Part shown: piece after piece, positions 42,216-51,255 of the stretch
How positions within the stretch are numbered: position 1 is the stretch's first letter
Layout of the letters: each line of letters opens with the position of its first letter
DNA from: CBDFGE01 sp965247055
GTDB taxonomy: Bacteria > Chloroflexota > Dehalococcoidia > Lucifugimonadales > JAGWBF01
Reading direction: 5' to 3'
Assembly: GCA_965247055.1 (NCBI GenBank)
Contig: CBDFGE010000002.1
Location: 223,671-287,670 of the forward strand
DNA: 64,000 bases
The notes under the pieces: generated by a model
Database searches by the model: none
The model's input: only the letters and a program-made list of their open reading frames with translations
Told to the model about the DNA's origin: nothing
Translations under genes and position numbers: made by a program

Positions 42216-42912
42216 TGATACCGACACCACCCGGTGGTCCCTGCCGGGCCAGATGGACGTGCCCAGGGACGAGCTCAGGGTGCAAATGGAGGTCTACGAC
42301 GAAACGATACTCCTGCGCGGCTTCGAGGACGGGGCCAACTGGGTGAGGACCGTCTCGGCGGACGGCATCGCCAGCGCCTTCACCCAACACCTGGGGTTCT
42401 CCTCGGGGCTTCTGCCCAAGGACACCCTCTGGTGGAGCCAGGGCGAGACCGGCCAGATGGTGGCCCTGTGGAGGCCGCCGAAGGTGTGGCCGGTGGCCCT
42501 GCAACGGGAGGCGTTCAAGCCTCCCGCCCGGCTCAGGATTCCCATGCCCGGCCTGGTCTTCGTCTGCTCGCCGGGCCGGGCGCCCTGGGTCTACGCAGCC
42601 AAGAGCCGTCCCACGGGAGCGGAGCATCCGCTCTACCGGGCTCCCGCCTTCAACGTCTTCGCTGACGGGCGGGTCTGTCCGGGCAGCCACACGTTTCCCG
42701 AAGAGGTCGGACTGATACCCGAGTCCTTCTTTGAGTCCTACTTCTCGATGACGGGGGACACCCGGGACCGCTCGCAGAAACACCCCGACAACCTGCACGC
42801 ACTATGGGAGGAGCTCGATGGAAAGAGGAAGTACCCACTTCAGGACCTGGTTCCCCAATGCACGGTGGCCCAGGCTATGGCGCTCTCCGAAGGGAGACGC
42901 CCCTACCGCTAA
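42208..42912 (+). CDS. PRTRC system protein B, E2-like (Prok-E2_D type)
   Basis: 234 residues. The central core LRIPMPGLVFVCSPG then PLYRAPAFNVFADGRVCPGS matches PRTRC protein B, grouped with prokaryotic E2 folds. Cys157 in GRVCPGSH is the conserved candidate thioester-forming residue. It lies between the Ub-like and the JAB/E1 genes, as expected for a conjugation relay. Confidence 0.75.
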   Translation: MSDDTDTTRWSLPGQMDVPRDELRVQMEVYDETILLRGFEDGANWVRTVSADGIASAFTQHLGFSSGLLPKDTLWWSQGETGQMVALWRPPKVWPVALQREAFKPPARLRIPMPGLVFVCSPGRAPWVYAAKSRPTGAEHPLYRAPAFNVFADGRVCPGSHTFPEEVGLIPESFFESYFSMTGDTRDRSQKHPDNLHALWEELDGKRKYPLQDLVPQCTVAQAMALSEGRRPYR

Positions 42913-42928
42913 CGACCGACCCAGCCCG

Positions 42929-43528
42929 GTGGGATACCTGGTCGACCACCCCTCCGGCCTCACCGGAGTCCACGGGGTCGGCTACGACTACGTGCTGGGC
43001 TCGGGCGGCGTCTACGTCCAGTCCCAGAACGCCAACCTGGTGGCGCGGGCTATGGTCGCCCCCGGCTCGGTGCGCGGCCTCGCTCCGGTTGTGGAGAAGC
43101 TGGCGCTGACCCACGGCCCCATCCCGGCGGGCCTGTTCGAGCTGGGGCTCCGGTGGCTCCAGGAAACGCCCGGCACCGAGCGATTCTTCGCGGTGCGCTG
43201 GGACGGGAGCTCCTACCGGGTGGTGGTGCCGGAACAGACGGGCACCGCCGCGTCCCTCACCTACACGCCTCCCCCAGGGGTGGTGGCCGAGTTCCACTCA
43301 CATGGGAGGGGACGCGCCTTCTTCTCGGCCACCGACGACCGTGATGAGCAGGGTTTCAGAATCTATGGGGTCGTCGGAAAGCTGGCCACCCCTCTACCGG
43401 AGCTGAGGCTCCGAGTGGGGGTCTACGGCCACTTCGCCCCGCTCTGCTGGCCGCAGGTGTTCGGCGGCCCAAACCCATGCCTGAACCACCACGAATCACA
43501 GATCAATCACACCAAGGAGGTAACCTAA
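42929..43528 (+). CDS. PRTRC system protein A, JAB/MPN metalloprotease
   Basis: 199 residues from GTG 42929; a longer frame from ATG 42818 would overlap the E2-like gene by 95 bp. The JAMM zinc motif is complete: EFHSHGRGRAFFSATDD, that is HxH, seven residues, Sxx D, with the upstream Glu in VVAEF. This motif fits Ub-like maturation or deconjugation. A ribosome site for GTG 42929 is not clear. Confidence 0.8.
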   Translation: MGYLVDHPSGLTGVHGVGYDYVLGSGGVYVQSQNANLVARAMVAPGSVRGLAPVVEKLALTHGPIPAGLFELGLRWLQETPGTERFFAVRWDGSSYRVVVPEQTGTAASLTYTPPPGVVAEFHSHGRGRAFFSATDDRDEQGFRIYGVVGKLATPLPELRLRVGVYGHFAPLCWPQVFGGPNPCLNHHESQINHTKEVT

Positions 43529-43530
43529 CC

Positions 43531-44349
43531 ATGCCCTACTACCTGGACAACGCATTCCTGCTGGACAACCCCTGGATCACCGTGGTCGGCTGCGGCGGGA
43601 CAGGGGGCTTCGTCGCCGAGGGTCTCTGCCGCCTCTTCCAGGGACGGGAGGCCACCATCGTCCTGGTCGACCACGACCGGGTGGAGCCCCACAACCTGCT
43701 GCGCCAGAACTTCTACCCCGAGGATGTGGGCCACTTCAAAAGCCAGGCCCTCGCCGACCGGCTGGCCCGGTCTTGCGGGCGTCCTGTCGGCTACTCGGTC
43801 TACGCCTTCCGCGAGGGCGATTCCGGTTCCTACGGGCACCGCTATCCCGGTCTTCCCCGCTACGGCAACTGCCTGCTCATCGGCTGCGCCGACAACGCCG
43901 CCGCGCGGCGGGCGATGGCAGCGTGCTTGCGGGGCGGGCGGCAACAGTGGCTCATCGACGCGGGCAACGACACCAACTGGGGACAGGTCCTCACAGGAAA
44001 TGTGGCCGAACCGTCGCATCGGTATGAGTCGGCCTTCGACGGCGAGACCTGCTACCTGCTGCCTGCGCCCACGCTCCAGCGGCCAGACCTGTTGACCACC
44101 GTGCCGACAACCCCTCCGGACGTTGACTGCGCGGCGGCCCTCGACCTCACCGACCAGGACCCCACCATCAACCAGATGATGGCGTCGCTTGTACTCATGG
44201 TCGTGCGCCGCATGGTGGCGGGCACGTGCCCCTTCATGGGGCTCTACCTGGACATGGAACAGGGCACCGTCACCCCGACCTATGTCACCCCCGAGGCGGT
44301 GAATCGAGTGATGAGGTCGAGCCGCCGGCGGCGGCGGAGGATAGTTTGA
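43531..44349 (+). CDS. PRTRC ThiF-like E1 adenylating enzyme
   Basis: 272 residues from ATG 43531 (AAGGAGGTAAC upstream). VVGCGGTGGFVAEGL is the ATP-binding glycine loop, LVDHDRVEPHNLLRQNF holds the Asp and the R-x-(N/Q) adenylation residues, and LIGCADNAAARRAM the second ThiF motif. It would adenylate the C-terminal Gly of the Ub-like protein. The Arg-rich C-terminus (SSRRRRRRIV) is unusual and could bind nucleic acid. Confidence 0.88.
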   Translation: MPYYLDNAFLLDNPWITVVGCGGTGGFVAEGLCRLFQGREATIVLVDHDRVEPHNLLRQNFYPEDVGHFKSQALADRLARSCGRPVGYSVYAFREGDSGSYGHRYPGLPRYGNCLLIGCADNAAARRAMAACLRGGRQQWLIDAGNDTNWGQVLTGNVAEPSHRYESAFDGETCYLLPAPTLQRPDLLTTVPTTPPDVDCAAALDLTDQDPTINQMMASLVLMVVRRMVAGTCPFMGLYLDMEQGTVTPTYVTPEAVNRVMRSSRRRRRRIV

Positions 44350-44423
44350 CGCCCTGGACGGCAGGATGGCGCCCTAATGATTGGCGCTCACAACACAGCC
44401 AGAGAAGAATAAGGAGAGAAACC

Positions 44424-44813
44424 ATGCTTAACGAGAACGAAACGGAAGCATCCGGTAAGGATGCCTTGAACGCCTACGAGAGTCTCTTCGGCGGTGAGGA
44501 GCCCGGCGCGAATGATGTGGTCACCAAGGAGCAAGACGCCAAGACCGAGACCGGCCAGGACAAGCGGGGTTCGCAGGTCTCCGACGACCGTGGTGGCCCA
44601 GACGAGAGCGTCCCCGCCGAGGAACAGACCGATGACGACAAGGCCAGTCCGACCGAGGACCTGAAGGTCGTCCTGGCCATCAAGGACGGCAGAGCCACCA
44701 TCGGGGTGCAAGGGCCGTCTTCGGACCCGCACATCGAGTCGTTTGATGGCCCGGACCTATCCGGGCTAGCGCAGGAAGTCCCGGCGGTGATCGAAAGGGC
44801 GAGGGCCAGGTAG
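44424..44813 (+). CDS. Acidic protein at the end of the PRTRC cassette (possibly protein E)
   Basis: 129 residues from ATG 44424 (AAGGAG 9 bp before). The first 75 residues are acidic and disordered (DDRGGPDESVPAEEQTDDDK). The last 50 form a compact unit, LKVVLAIKDGRATIGVQGP then FDGPDLSGLAQEVPAVIERA, which resembles the end of PRTRC protein E. Possible partner or substrate of the conjugation machinery. Confidence 0.5.
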   Translation: MLNENETEASGKDALNAYESLFGGEEPGANDVVTKEQDAKTETGQDKRGSQVSDDRGGPDESVPAEEQTDDDKASPTEDLKVVLAIKDGRATIGVQGPSSDPHIESFDGPDLSGLAQEVPAVIERARAR

Positions 44814-45359
44814 GAGGACGAACCCAAGTATCCCGCACACGCGCGATCCACACCCTCTACCAGGGGTCGGGGCCGACGTGAACAGAGTTCGGCGAAGGAC
44901 TCAACTGCCGAGGGAGATGCAGCGCAGCCGCAGCCAGAGACGCTGAAGCTGTTCTAAGAGCTGGGTTCTCGGAAGGTACGGCCTGCTTAGGAGCAATCGG
45001 GGCAGGTGGTCGTCGTTGTGACGGCCGCCTGCCCTTTTCCTTGCATATAGGGGCCTTTTGCATTTCGATCCGAGTAGGTTGTCGCACCAAAGGGGAGGTC
45101 AGCGTTGGATGACGGTAGCTGCCCCTGCCTATCCATATGTGAGGTCCTTTTTTGTTGCCCAAAATTATCGTGGGCACGAAGGGGAGGGTAGTCAAAGCGG
45201 CGGCCCAACATTCTTCGGGCGGACGCCATCAGCCGCACGGGGAGCGAACTCCTTGTGTCCCCCGTATTCGACGAGTTCCCTCCTGGACAAAAGATGGCCT
45301 GCGTATTAAGTGGTGTGGTATGCTACATCAGCAACGTCTATACCTTCCGGGACAGTGCC
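44814..45359. other. Non-coding gap after the PRTRC cassette
   Basis: 546 bp. No supported gene. A minus-strand frame at 44857-45195 is open but has no family features or credible start. The sequence is richer in A+T runs than the neighbours (TTTTTTGTTGCCCAAAATTA near 45150). Confidence 0.45.
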
Positions 45360-45557
45360 ATGAACAAGCTAGACGAGTATACCGTGCCCCAGGCGGCGTC
45401 CATTCTCAATGTGAGTGAGGAGACCGTTCGCCGGAACATCAGGTCGAAGCGCCTGGTGGCTTTGCGACGGGGAACCCAATGGTTTGTCCAGCACGCAGTC
45501 CTTGTGCGCTTCGCCAAAAACTACGATCCCAAGACGGGCAAGATAAAGGAGGAGTGA
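45360..45557 (+). CDS. Excisionase/MerR-type HTH protein
   Basis: 65 residues from ATG 45360. DEYTVPQAASILNVSEETVR then RNIRSKRLVALRRGTQW is the HTH_17 fold of excisionases and small DNA-binding proteins. A short basic tail follows. On an element with serine recombinases it may be the directionality factor. Part of its start region is repeated, in patches, inside the IS256 copy at 46593-46632. Confidence 0.75.
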   Translation: MNKLDEYTVPQAASILNVSEETVRRNIRSKRLVALRRGTQWFVQHAVLVRFAKNYDPKTGKIKEE

Positions 45558-45679
45558 TAGGGACCTGGGTGACGATGTGCTTACGATTCTCTCTAGGACT
45601 CCGAGCCTCACAGTTTGTCGGGCTCGTCGAAATGAGGCCGCTCAAGCTCGATGCGGACTTGTGGAGGCTGCTGAGAGAG

Positions 45680-45703
45680 GTTCTGGAGCAGACGCTCCAG
45701 AAC
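45680..45703. promoter_or_regulatory. Perfect 10-bp hairpin in the old leader of the 47125 gene
   Basis: GTTCTGGAGC-AGAC-GCTCCAGAAC. No T-run follows, so an operator or leader structure is more likely than a terminator. Before the IS256 insertion it lay 24 bp upstream of the start codon now at 47125. Confidence 0.45.
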
Positions 45704-45734
45704 TGTGTTCGGCTTAGGTGCCTCGCGCCATGAG

Positions 45735-47121
45735 GGTCACGTCCCGTCAAGTGGTGTAAGAGAGCGTCATCCTGTTGATCGCGGTCTATGCCGCCGCCTT
45801 CGCTAGATCCGCCTCGGGTAGAGCTTCGTCGATGCTGTAGACCGCGGGTGTCATGTAACGAGGGCCGATGGCCCATTCGTCGTGCTGTTCGGCCAGGACA
45901 GCCCCAACGAGGCGACGCGCGGCCGGCCGGTTGGGAAAGATACCCACCACGTTGGTGCGGCGCCGTATCTCCTTGTTGAGACGCTCCAGGGGGTTGTTAG
46001 ACCAGATCTTCTTCCAGTGGGCGAGTGGGAAGCTGGAGAAGGCCAGGACGTCCGCACCAGCCGCGTCCAGTAGAGAGGCCACCTGAGGGAACGGGTCCTG
46101 TAGCTGGGCGATCACCCGCTCGAGCTGTGCGTGGACCTCCTGAGGGGACGGCTGCTGGTAGATGGTGCGTACCATGGTGGCCACCCAGGGCTGAGCGCGC
46201 CTGGGGACCCGAGTGAGCAGGTTGGTCATGAAGTGTGTGCGGCACCGTTGCCAACTGGCCCCACCGAAGACAGTCGCGATGGCATCCCTGAGTCCCTGAT
46301 GCGCATCCGATACCACCAGATCCACCCCACTCAGACCCCTGGCCGACAGTGAGCGCAGAAAGGCCAGCCAGAAGGCGCCGTCTTCACTGGTACCCACGTC
46401 CATCCCAATGATCTCCCGCTTGCCCTCGCCATTGACCGCCGTCGCCACCACCACGCTGACGTTGACGATCCTACCGGCCTCTCTGACCTTCTGGGTTAGT
46501 GCATCCAGCCACAGGTAGGGGAATGGTCCGTGGTCCATGCGGCCGACCCAGCAACGTCCTCCACCACCTCGTCCAGCTCGGAGCAGATGCCATGAACAAG
46601 CTAGCTCTTGGAGTATACCGTCGCACCCCAGGCGGCTTGACCAGGTCGTCCACCCGCCTTGTCGATACACCTTCCACATAGGCCTGCTGGATCACAGCCA
46701 GCAGAGCTCGCTCGCTGCGACGCCGTGGCTCCAGCAGGCTCGGGAAGTAGCTCCCCTCTCGCAGCTTCGGGATGTGCAGCTTCGCCATAGTCCCTACCCG
46801 GGTATCCCAAGCCCGGGCACCGATACCCGTTGAGCTGAGTCACCCGATCAGGGCTGCGTTCTCCATACTCTGCACCGGTCCTCGACAGACACCTGTGCAT
46901 CCACGATCCCCTCTACTAGGACTCTCAGAGCCTCCCGTAGGAAGTCCACGTCACCGGGCATTCCCCCCGTGCGCAACAACTCCAGCAGGTCCATCCTTTC
47001 CTTGACCAGCTCGATGTCGGACTTTGTGGAGCTTTCTTCTTTGCCTGCTAAGGATGACGCGGAGGTCTCTCTTACTCCAGACCCGCTCCTCTGTGTTACA
47101 CGGCTTCCTGGGTGCTCTACT
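45735..47121 (-). mobile_element. IS256-family element, copy 2 (1387 bp), GCCATGAG target duplication
   Basis: The ends match copy 3: GGTCACGTCCCGTCAAGTGG at 45735 and, reversed, AGTAGAG at 47121. Exact 8-bp duplications GCCATGAG lie at 45727-45734 and 47122-47129. The insertion split the start codon region of the membrane protein gene now at 47125 and rebuilt its ATG through the duplication. Confidence 0.93.
45786..47005 (-). pseudogene. IS256-family (Mutator) transposase, frameshifted
   Basis: It keeps the DDE core of copy 3 (Asp in LDALTQKV, Asp in VVSDAHQGL, Glu in NPLERLNKEI). Between about 46520 and 46640 it has patchy differences: a 16-base segment replaces 13 bases, plus two single-base gains. 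That shifts the frame by five, so the N-terminal third is out of phase with the core. Confidence 0.85.
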
Positions 47122-47124
47122 GCC

Positions 47125-48519
47125 ATGAGCAGCCACCGGACTGTGCCGGTGCGCGATGATGCCTGGCGGGCCGGTGGTGACAACCTTGCGCCGACCCCCG
47201 CGACTGACTGGCCCCAACCCTGGTTGGGACGCCTGCTGCTCGTCTCCCTGCTGGTGATGCTGAACCTGCCGATGACCTTCACCTTGATTACCCGAACAGA
47301 CCCATACGGGTTCTTCGCACTGAAGTCCGTATCAGCCTATCCTCTGCCGCTGGTTCTGTCTACCGGACTGAGTTCGGCTCTTGCCTTGGTGGGGTACGTT
47401 TGCTATCGCTGGCTCCGGGGGCGACAGCGGTGGTTCACGGGAGGTCACTGGAGTCCGCTCACCAGGGGCGCGGTGTTGTGTGCGCCGCCTGTGCTTCTCG
47501 CATACCTACCGATCATCGTCCTATCGAGCCACGGGTGGAAGCCAACTCATTTGGCGTTGGGAGCGGCGATTGCCGGAGCGCTGACCGTCACCCACGCCCT
47601 CAGAGACTCGGAGATGAGCCTTGATCCGGCTCAGGCTCGATACTGGTTCATCTGTGCCCTGGGCTCGATCCTTGTGTTCCTCGTCCTCTGCATCGGCGCG
47701 ATGGTCGTGCTGTACAAGGTCGAGCAGTTCCCCGCGTCCGGCAATATGCTGTGGACATGGGAATACCGCTGGTCGGAACTGGGATATCCCCCCGAAGAGT
47801 ATGACACATGGCACCGCGACGGCCTCCTGGCCTTTACGGCGATAGGAGTGGCTTTCATGATCGCGGCGCTTGGCGGAAGCATGTTGGGGTCGATTCTAAA
47901 GTGGACGCGGTCGGAGGAGGGCGGCGGAATTGCCCATCGTGTACCAGCCACAATGCAGGAGTATCCGGATGCACCTCCTTGGGTCGCCGGTATCGCTCGG
48001 CAGATTGAGCCCCTGGGCCCATCCAATGGGAATGAAGCGGAGTATGTCGCCGTGTTCAATGGCTACGAGATTGAAATCACGGGCGGCCAATATCAGCGTT
48101 TGGTCGGTGGCAAGTACGATTTGCTCCATGACGTTGACCTGCTTGTAGACAAGGCGGCTGGCAACGTGTTCCTTCGTACTGATGGGACGTGGGCCAAGCT
48201 CGATTTTCGCGTTCGCGACAAAGCCTCGGCCATCCGCAGCGGTCCCTTCTCCCTGTTGTGCATCTACGCCCGCAGTCCCGGTAAGCGTTTCGCTAACGGG
48301 GAGTTGAGGACCCTTCTGGATCGGGAGTTAGGCAATCACGTGGAGCTCAATGTACGAGACTTCGTGTTCCAGCTTCAGAGGAGGACTCCCCGGCTGCCCG
48401 TAGGACGTGATGCAACGGGGTCTTTCTTGGACCAATCGGCAAACGTGTGCTTCCTGGACCTGCAGCGGTCGCCAACGGACAACGGCGGCACTCAGACCAA
48501 CGGACCGCAGCTCCTCTGA
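47125..48519 (+). CDS. Polytopic membrane protein with cytosolic C-terminal domain
   Basis: 464 residues from ATG 47125; the apparent extension upstream is antisense IS DNA. Six or so membrane spans are seen (LLLVSLLVMLNLPMTFTL, LVLSTGLSSALALVGYV, VLLAYLPIIVLS, FICALGSILVFLVLCIGAMV, AFTAIGVAFMIAALGGSML). Then comes a soluble 190-residue domain (VFNGYEIEITGGQYQRLVGG, NVFLRTDGTWAKLDFRVRDK). Not recognised as a family. Its natural leader now lies beyond the IS, so expression must come from the IS end or be lost. Confidence 0.65.
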   Translation: MSSHRTVPVRDDAWRAGGDNLAPTPATDWPQPWLGRLLLVSLLVMLNLPMTFTLITRTDPYGFFALKSVSAYPLPLVLSTGLSSALALVGYVCYRWLRGRQRWFTGGHWSPLTRGAVLCAPPVLLAYLPIIVLSSHGWKPTHLALGAAIAGALTVTHALRDSEMSLDPAQARYWFICALGSILVFLVLCIGAMVVLYKVEQFPASGNMLWTWEYRWSELGYPPEEYDTWHRDGLLAFTAIGVAFMIAALGGSMLGSILKWTRSEEGGGIAHRVPATMQEYPDAPPWVAGIARQIEPLGPSNGNEAEYVAVFNGYEIEITGGQYQRLVGGKYDLLHDVDLLVDKAAGNVFLRTDGTWAKLDFRVRDKASAIRSGPFSLLCIYARSPGKRFANGELRTLLDRELGNHVELNVRDFVFQLQRRTPRLPVGRDATGSFLDQSANVCFLDLQRSPTDNGGTQTNGPQLL

Positions 48520-48701
48520 ATGCTGCTGTGCCATCGCCGGCAGCCGGGGCTAGTCGACGGGGTAGACCCTCCGATGGAGATTCACCCCTCTGAACGCTTG
48601 TGGTTCTACGTTTTGCGACGTACACGCCCACTATCCGACGCCTACTCCACTTGGCAACTAGAGGATCGCGCAAGAGAATATAGTTCCGGAAGGGTGGGAT
48701 A

Positions 48702-50186
48702 ATGAATATGGAGAGCAATATCTACAAGGCGGCTCGGATGACTCGATGGTTGGCTTACGGGATATTGACCGTTGCGCTCGCATGTCTTCTTGCGGGCTGC
48801 AACGGGGACTCCGGCGCACCTGAGGCCACCCCTGCCGAAACCGAGTTGACAGAGCCCACAGACACGGTGGAGCCTGCTCCCACACCGACGCCAGAACCCA
48901 CGGTAGGCTCAGCAGTTCCCCAGCGAACCGCAACCCCCGTGCCGACTCCAACCCCAACGGCTGAGGGCAGGCCGGCTAGCACGCAAGCGCCAATCGTGAC
49001 GCCGACTCCAACCCCAACGGCCCCTGCCACGCCGGGCAGCACGCAAGCGCCAGCCGATCTATATGCGGTCGCGGCAAGCGTCATACCGTTCTTCGATGAG
49101 TGGTTGAGTGAGTACGAGACATGGTGTTACGAGATGCAGAACGTCCGCTCACTTCTTAGAGATTCCACCGATGTCACCTACGGAGAGCTCTCTGCCGCCC
49201 TGGCGAAGCTGATCTCTAGGACACCAGCGATCAATCCGCCCGACGTCGTCGCGCGTTGGCAAAATGCGCAAGACTTTGGCTTACAAGTTTACAAGAACGT
49301 CGTCGACGAGCAGCCCACGGGTGACACGGTGGACCTAGTCCTTTTGCAAGAGCATGTAAAGGCGTGGGTCGTGGAGCACGAGATCACACAGGAGGAGCTG
49401 GAGAAATTCGATGTCGACGACGAAGAGATCCCCGTTTACGTCCGCAACCAAATGGCGCCTGCGGGTTGCGTTTTCCAGGCCTACAGACCTGACGCAGCTA
49501 CGCTGGTAGCGGTCGAGTTTCCCAACGCGACCCCAGTAGCACCCGGGGAATCCGTCGCGGGTTCGATAGACCCCAATCCATATAACGCCGAGTACTTCCG
49601 GTTCCAGGTTGAGGAAGGCCAATCGTATGTGATAGTTGCGACTCTCTACCCTCCTAGTGGGAGCATGGGTCTGCGTGACGCAGACGGGCAATCGATTCCG
49701 CTCCCCAGGGCTGTGTATGGTGCCGAGGGGCGTTACATTCCATTTTCCGACGTGTGGCAGCCTCCTAGCTCCGGCGAATATTACTTCATGATTGCAAGCA
49801 GGCAAGAAGACAGCGCTACTTACAGGCTGAAACTGATCGACCTTTCCGACATCGACGACGACCACGGCAACTCGCCCGAGGACGCTACTTCCATAGCAGT
49901 CGGGCAAAATGTCGCAGGCGCAGTGGACGAATGGCTCGACGTAGACCATTTCCGGTTCCAGGCCGAGGAAGGCCAACTCTACCGGATAGAGGTGGTCACG
50001 GGAACACTCCCTGACGCACATTTGTACATAGAGGATTTCGATGAGTGGAACTTTAGCGCCGAATCCTCTGAGGGAGGTAGATCGTTTGTTGGAGAAGCCC
50101 CCGGTACTGGAACTTACTGGATTGCGGTAGGGCACGCTGAGCCAGGTACTACCGGCACCTACACGCTGACTGTTACTGCCCTCTGA
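48702..50186 (+). CDS. Surface lipoprotein with two PPC-like beta domains
   Basis: 494 residues. The signal peptide ends in lipobox CLLAGCNG (Cys near residue 33). A Pro/Thr linker of about 90 residues contains two copies of PTPTPT-ASTQAP-like sequence. A helical domain follows (about 120-260), then two bacterial pre-peptidase C-terminal-like domains: GESVAGSIDPNPYNAEYFRF and GQNVAGAVDEWLDVDHFRFQ, each with EEGQ-Y-I-V. PPC domains bind substrates or help secretion. The protein is likely anchored outside the membrane. Confidence 0.75.
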   Translation: MNMESNIYKAARMTRWLAYGILTVALACLLAGCNGDSGAPEATPAETELTEPTDTVEPAPTPTPEPTVGSAVPQRTATPVPTPTPTAEGRPASTQAPIVTPTPTPTAPATPGSTQAPADLYAVAASVIPFFDEWLSEYETWCYEMQNVRSLLRDSTDVTYGELSAALAKLISRTPAINPPDVVARWQNAQDFGLQVYKNVVDEQPTGDTVDLVLLQEHVKAWVVEHEITQEELEKFDVDDEEIPVYVRNQMAPAGCVFQAYRPDAATLVAVEFPNATPVAPGESVAGSIDPNPYNAEYFRFQVEEGQSYVIVATLYPPSGSMGLRDADGQSIPLPRAVYGAEGRYIPFSDVWQPPSSGEYYFMIASRQEDSATYRLKLIDLSDIDDDHGNSPEDATSIAVGQNVAGAVDEWLDVDHFRFQAEEGQLYRIEVVTGTLPDAHLYIEDFDEWNFSAESSEGGRSFVGEAPGTGTYWIAVGHAEPGTTGTYTLTVTAL

Positions 50187-50281
50187 AATCGTCGGCGTGC
50201 ATGTTCATTTGGCTTGGAGACAGGTTGCGAGTATGGCGAAACAACTAGGGCAACAGCTAGGAAGGAAACATTGAGGTAATC

Positions 50282-50797
50282 ATGCCACTAACATTGGCTC
50301 CGGGAGAGTCAATAGGCCACGAGGCTAGCGGCCGAAAACTGAGTGTTTGGCTGACAAATAGGCGGCTGGTCGCCGAACAGTCTGGACTGGGAAAGACCGC
50401 TCTTACGTCGTTGCCCCTGGAGAAGATGGACCATGTGCTGTATGCGTACACCAGCAAGCTCCGATGGCTGGTCATTGGAGTCATTCTCAGTATTGTTGGC
50501 TTAAGCGTGAGCGTCGCGCAGGATGACAATCGCGGTGCGTGGGCTATCGCTGGCGGCGTCATCTTTGTGATTATCTACTTCCTAACGCGCAGGAAACGTG
50601 TAGTGTTTGCAACACAGGCGTGCAGGATTAGCTTGGAAGCTAGGGGCTTCGGGGCTAACACGGTCGAGGTGCTTCTTACGGCTGTGGAAACGGCCCGTCA
50701 GGCCCGCGTGAATGAGTTGACCACCTCCCGGCCAGCGTACCCAACAGGTGACTTAGAACCATTGACTTCTCCCCCCAAAGTCGAGCTGGTCGAATAG
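50282..50797 (+). CDS. Membrane protein with bacterial PH-like domain
   Basis: 171 residues. The N-terminus (LAPGESIGHEASGRKLSVWL then TNRRLVAEQ) looks like a bPH domain strand set. Two membrane spans follow (WLVIGVILSIVGLSVSV, WAIAGGVIFVIIYFL), then a second beta unit and a disordered tail. Function unknown; neighbours are also membrane-attached. Confidence 0.6.
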   Translation: MPLTLAPGESIGHEASGRKLSVWLTNRRLVAEQSGLGKTALTSLPLEKMDHVLYAYTSKLRWLVIGVILSIVGLSVSVAQDDNRGAWAIAGGVIFVIIYFLTRRKRVVFATQACRISLEARGFGANTVEVLLTAVETARQARVNELTTSRPAYPTGDLEPLTSPPKVELVE

Positions 50798-50816
50798 CTT
50801 AGGAGGCAATGAGCCT

Positions 50817-51245
50817 GTGTTTGACTGGTTTGACAGACTTGCATACGAGTTCAGTGACCTTGCATACGACTGGGTCCCGTTTGTGTATGACTGGTTTCCA
50901 TCCCTGTACGGTCGGACTGGATTCGTAATCGTGTTGCTGGGCATAGTCTACGTGGCCATGCGACTCCGGGGCGGCGATTCCATTGGGTTCAAGGACGTGA
51001 GAGCAGGTGGCAAACTTGCCCGGATAAAGAGCTTTCCCCAAGAAGGGCAGCTTAGGCCGAGACCAGCCCCCGGAGATAGTGGACCCACACAGCTGGGTGA
51101 GTTGGAGCAGCAGATATTGGAGCGGGTGACCGCTGGCGCCAACCGGCTATCGGTTTCAGGTCTCGCGGACGAGTTGGAGGTCCCGGCTGGGGAAGTTCGG
51201 ACGGCATTCGACGACTTGGCCGAGAAGGGGCTTATCAAGATATGA
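50817..51245 (+). CDS. Membrane-anchored winged-helix protein
   Basis: 142 residues from GTG 50817 (AGGAGG upstream). Aromatic-rich N-terminus with repeated YDW/FDW motifs (DWVPFVYDWFPSLYG), one membrane span (FVIVLLGIVYVAMRL), a linker, and a C-terminal winged helix (LEQQILERVTAGANRLSVSG then LADELEVPAGEVRTAFDDL). It could bind DNA at the membrane or act as a protein-binding wHTH. Confidence 0.6.
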   Translation: MFDWFDRLAYEFSDLAYDWVPFVYDWFPSLYGRTGFVIVLLGIVYVAMRLRGGDSIGFKDVRAGGKLARIKSFPQEGQLRPRPAPGDSGPTQLGELEQQILERVTAGANRLSVSGLADELEVPAGEVRTAFDDLAEKGLIKI

Positions 51246-51255
51246 GAAGGGCTCA

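Noticed and set aside
44857..45195. Minus-strand gene after the PRTRC cassette
   Set aside because: No ribosome site, no family features, and composition like non-coding sequence.
46969..47124. N-terminal extension of the membrane protein at 47125
   Set aside because: These bases are IS256 sequence; the 8-bp duplication shows the native start is ATG 47125.
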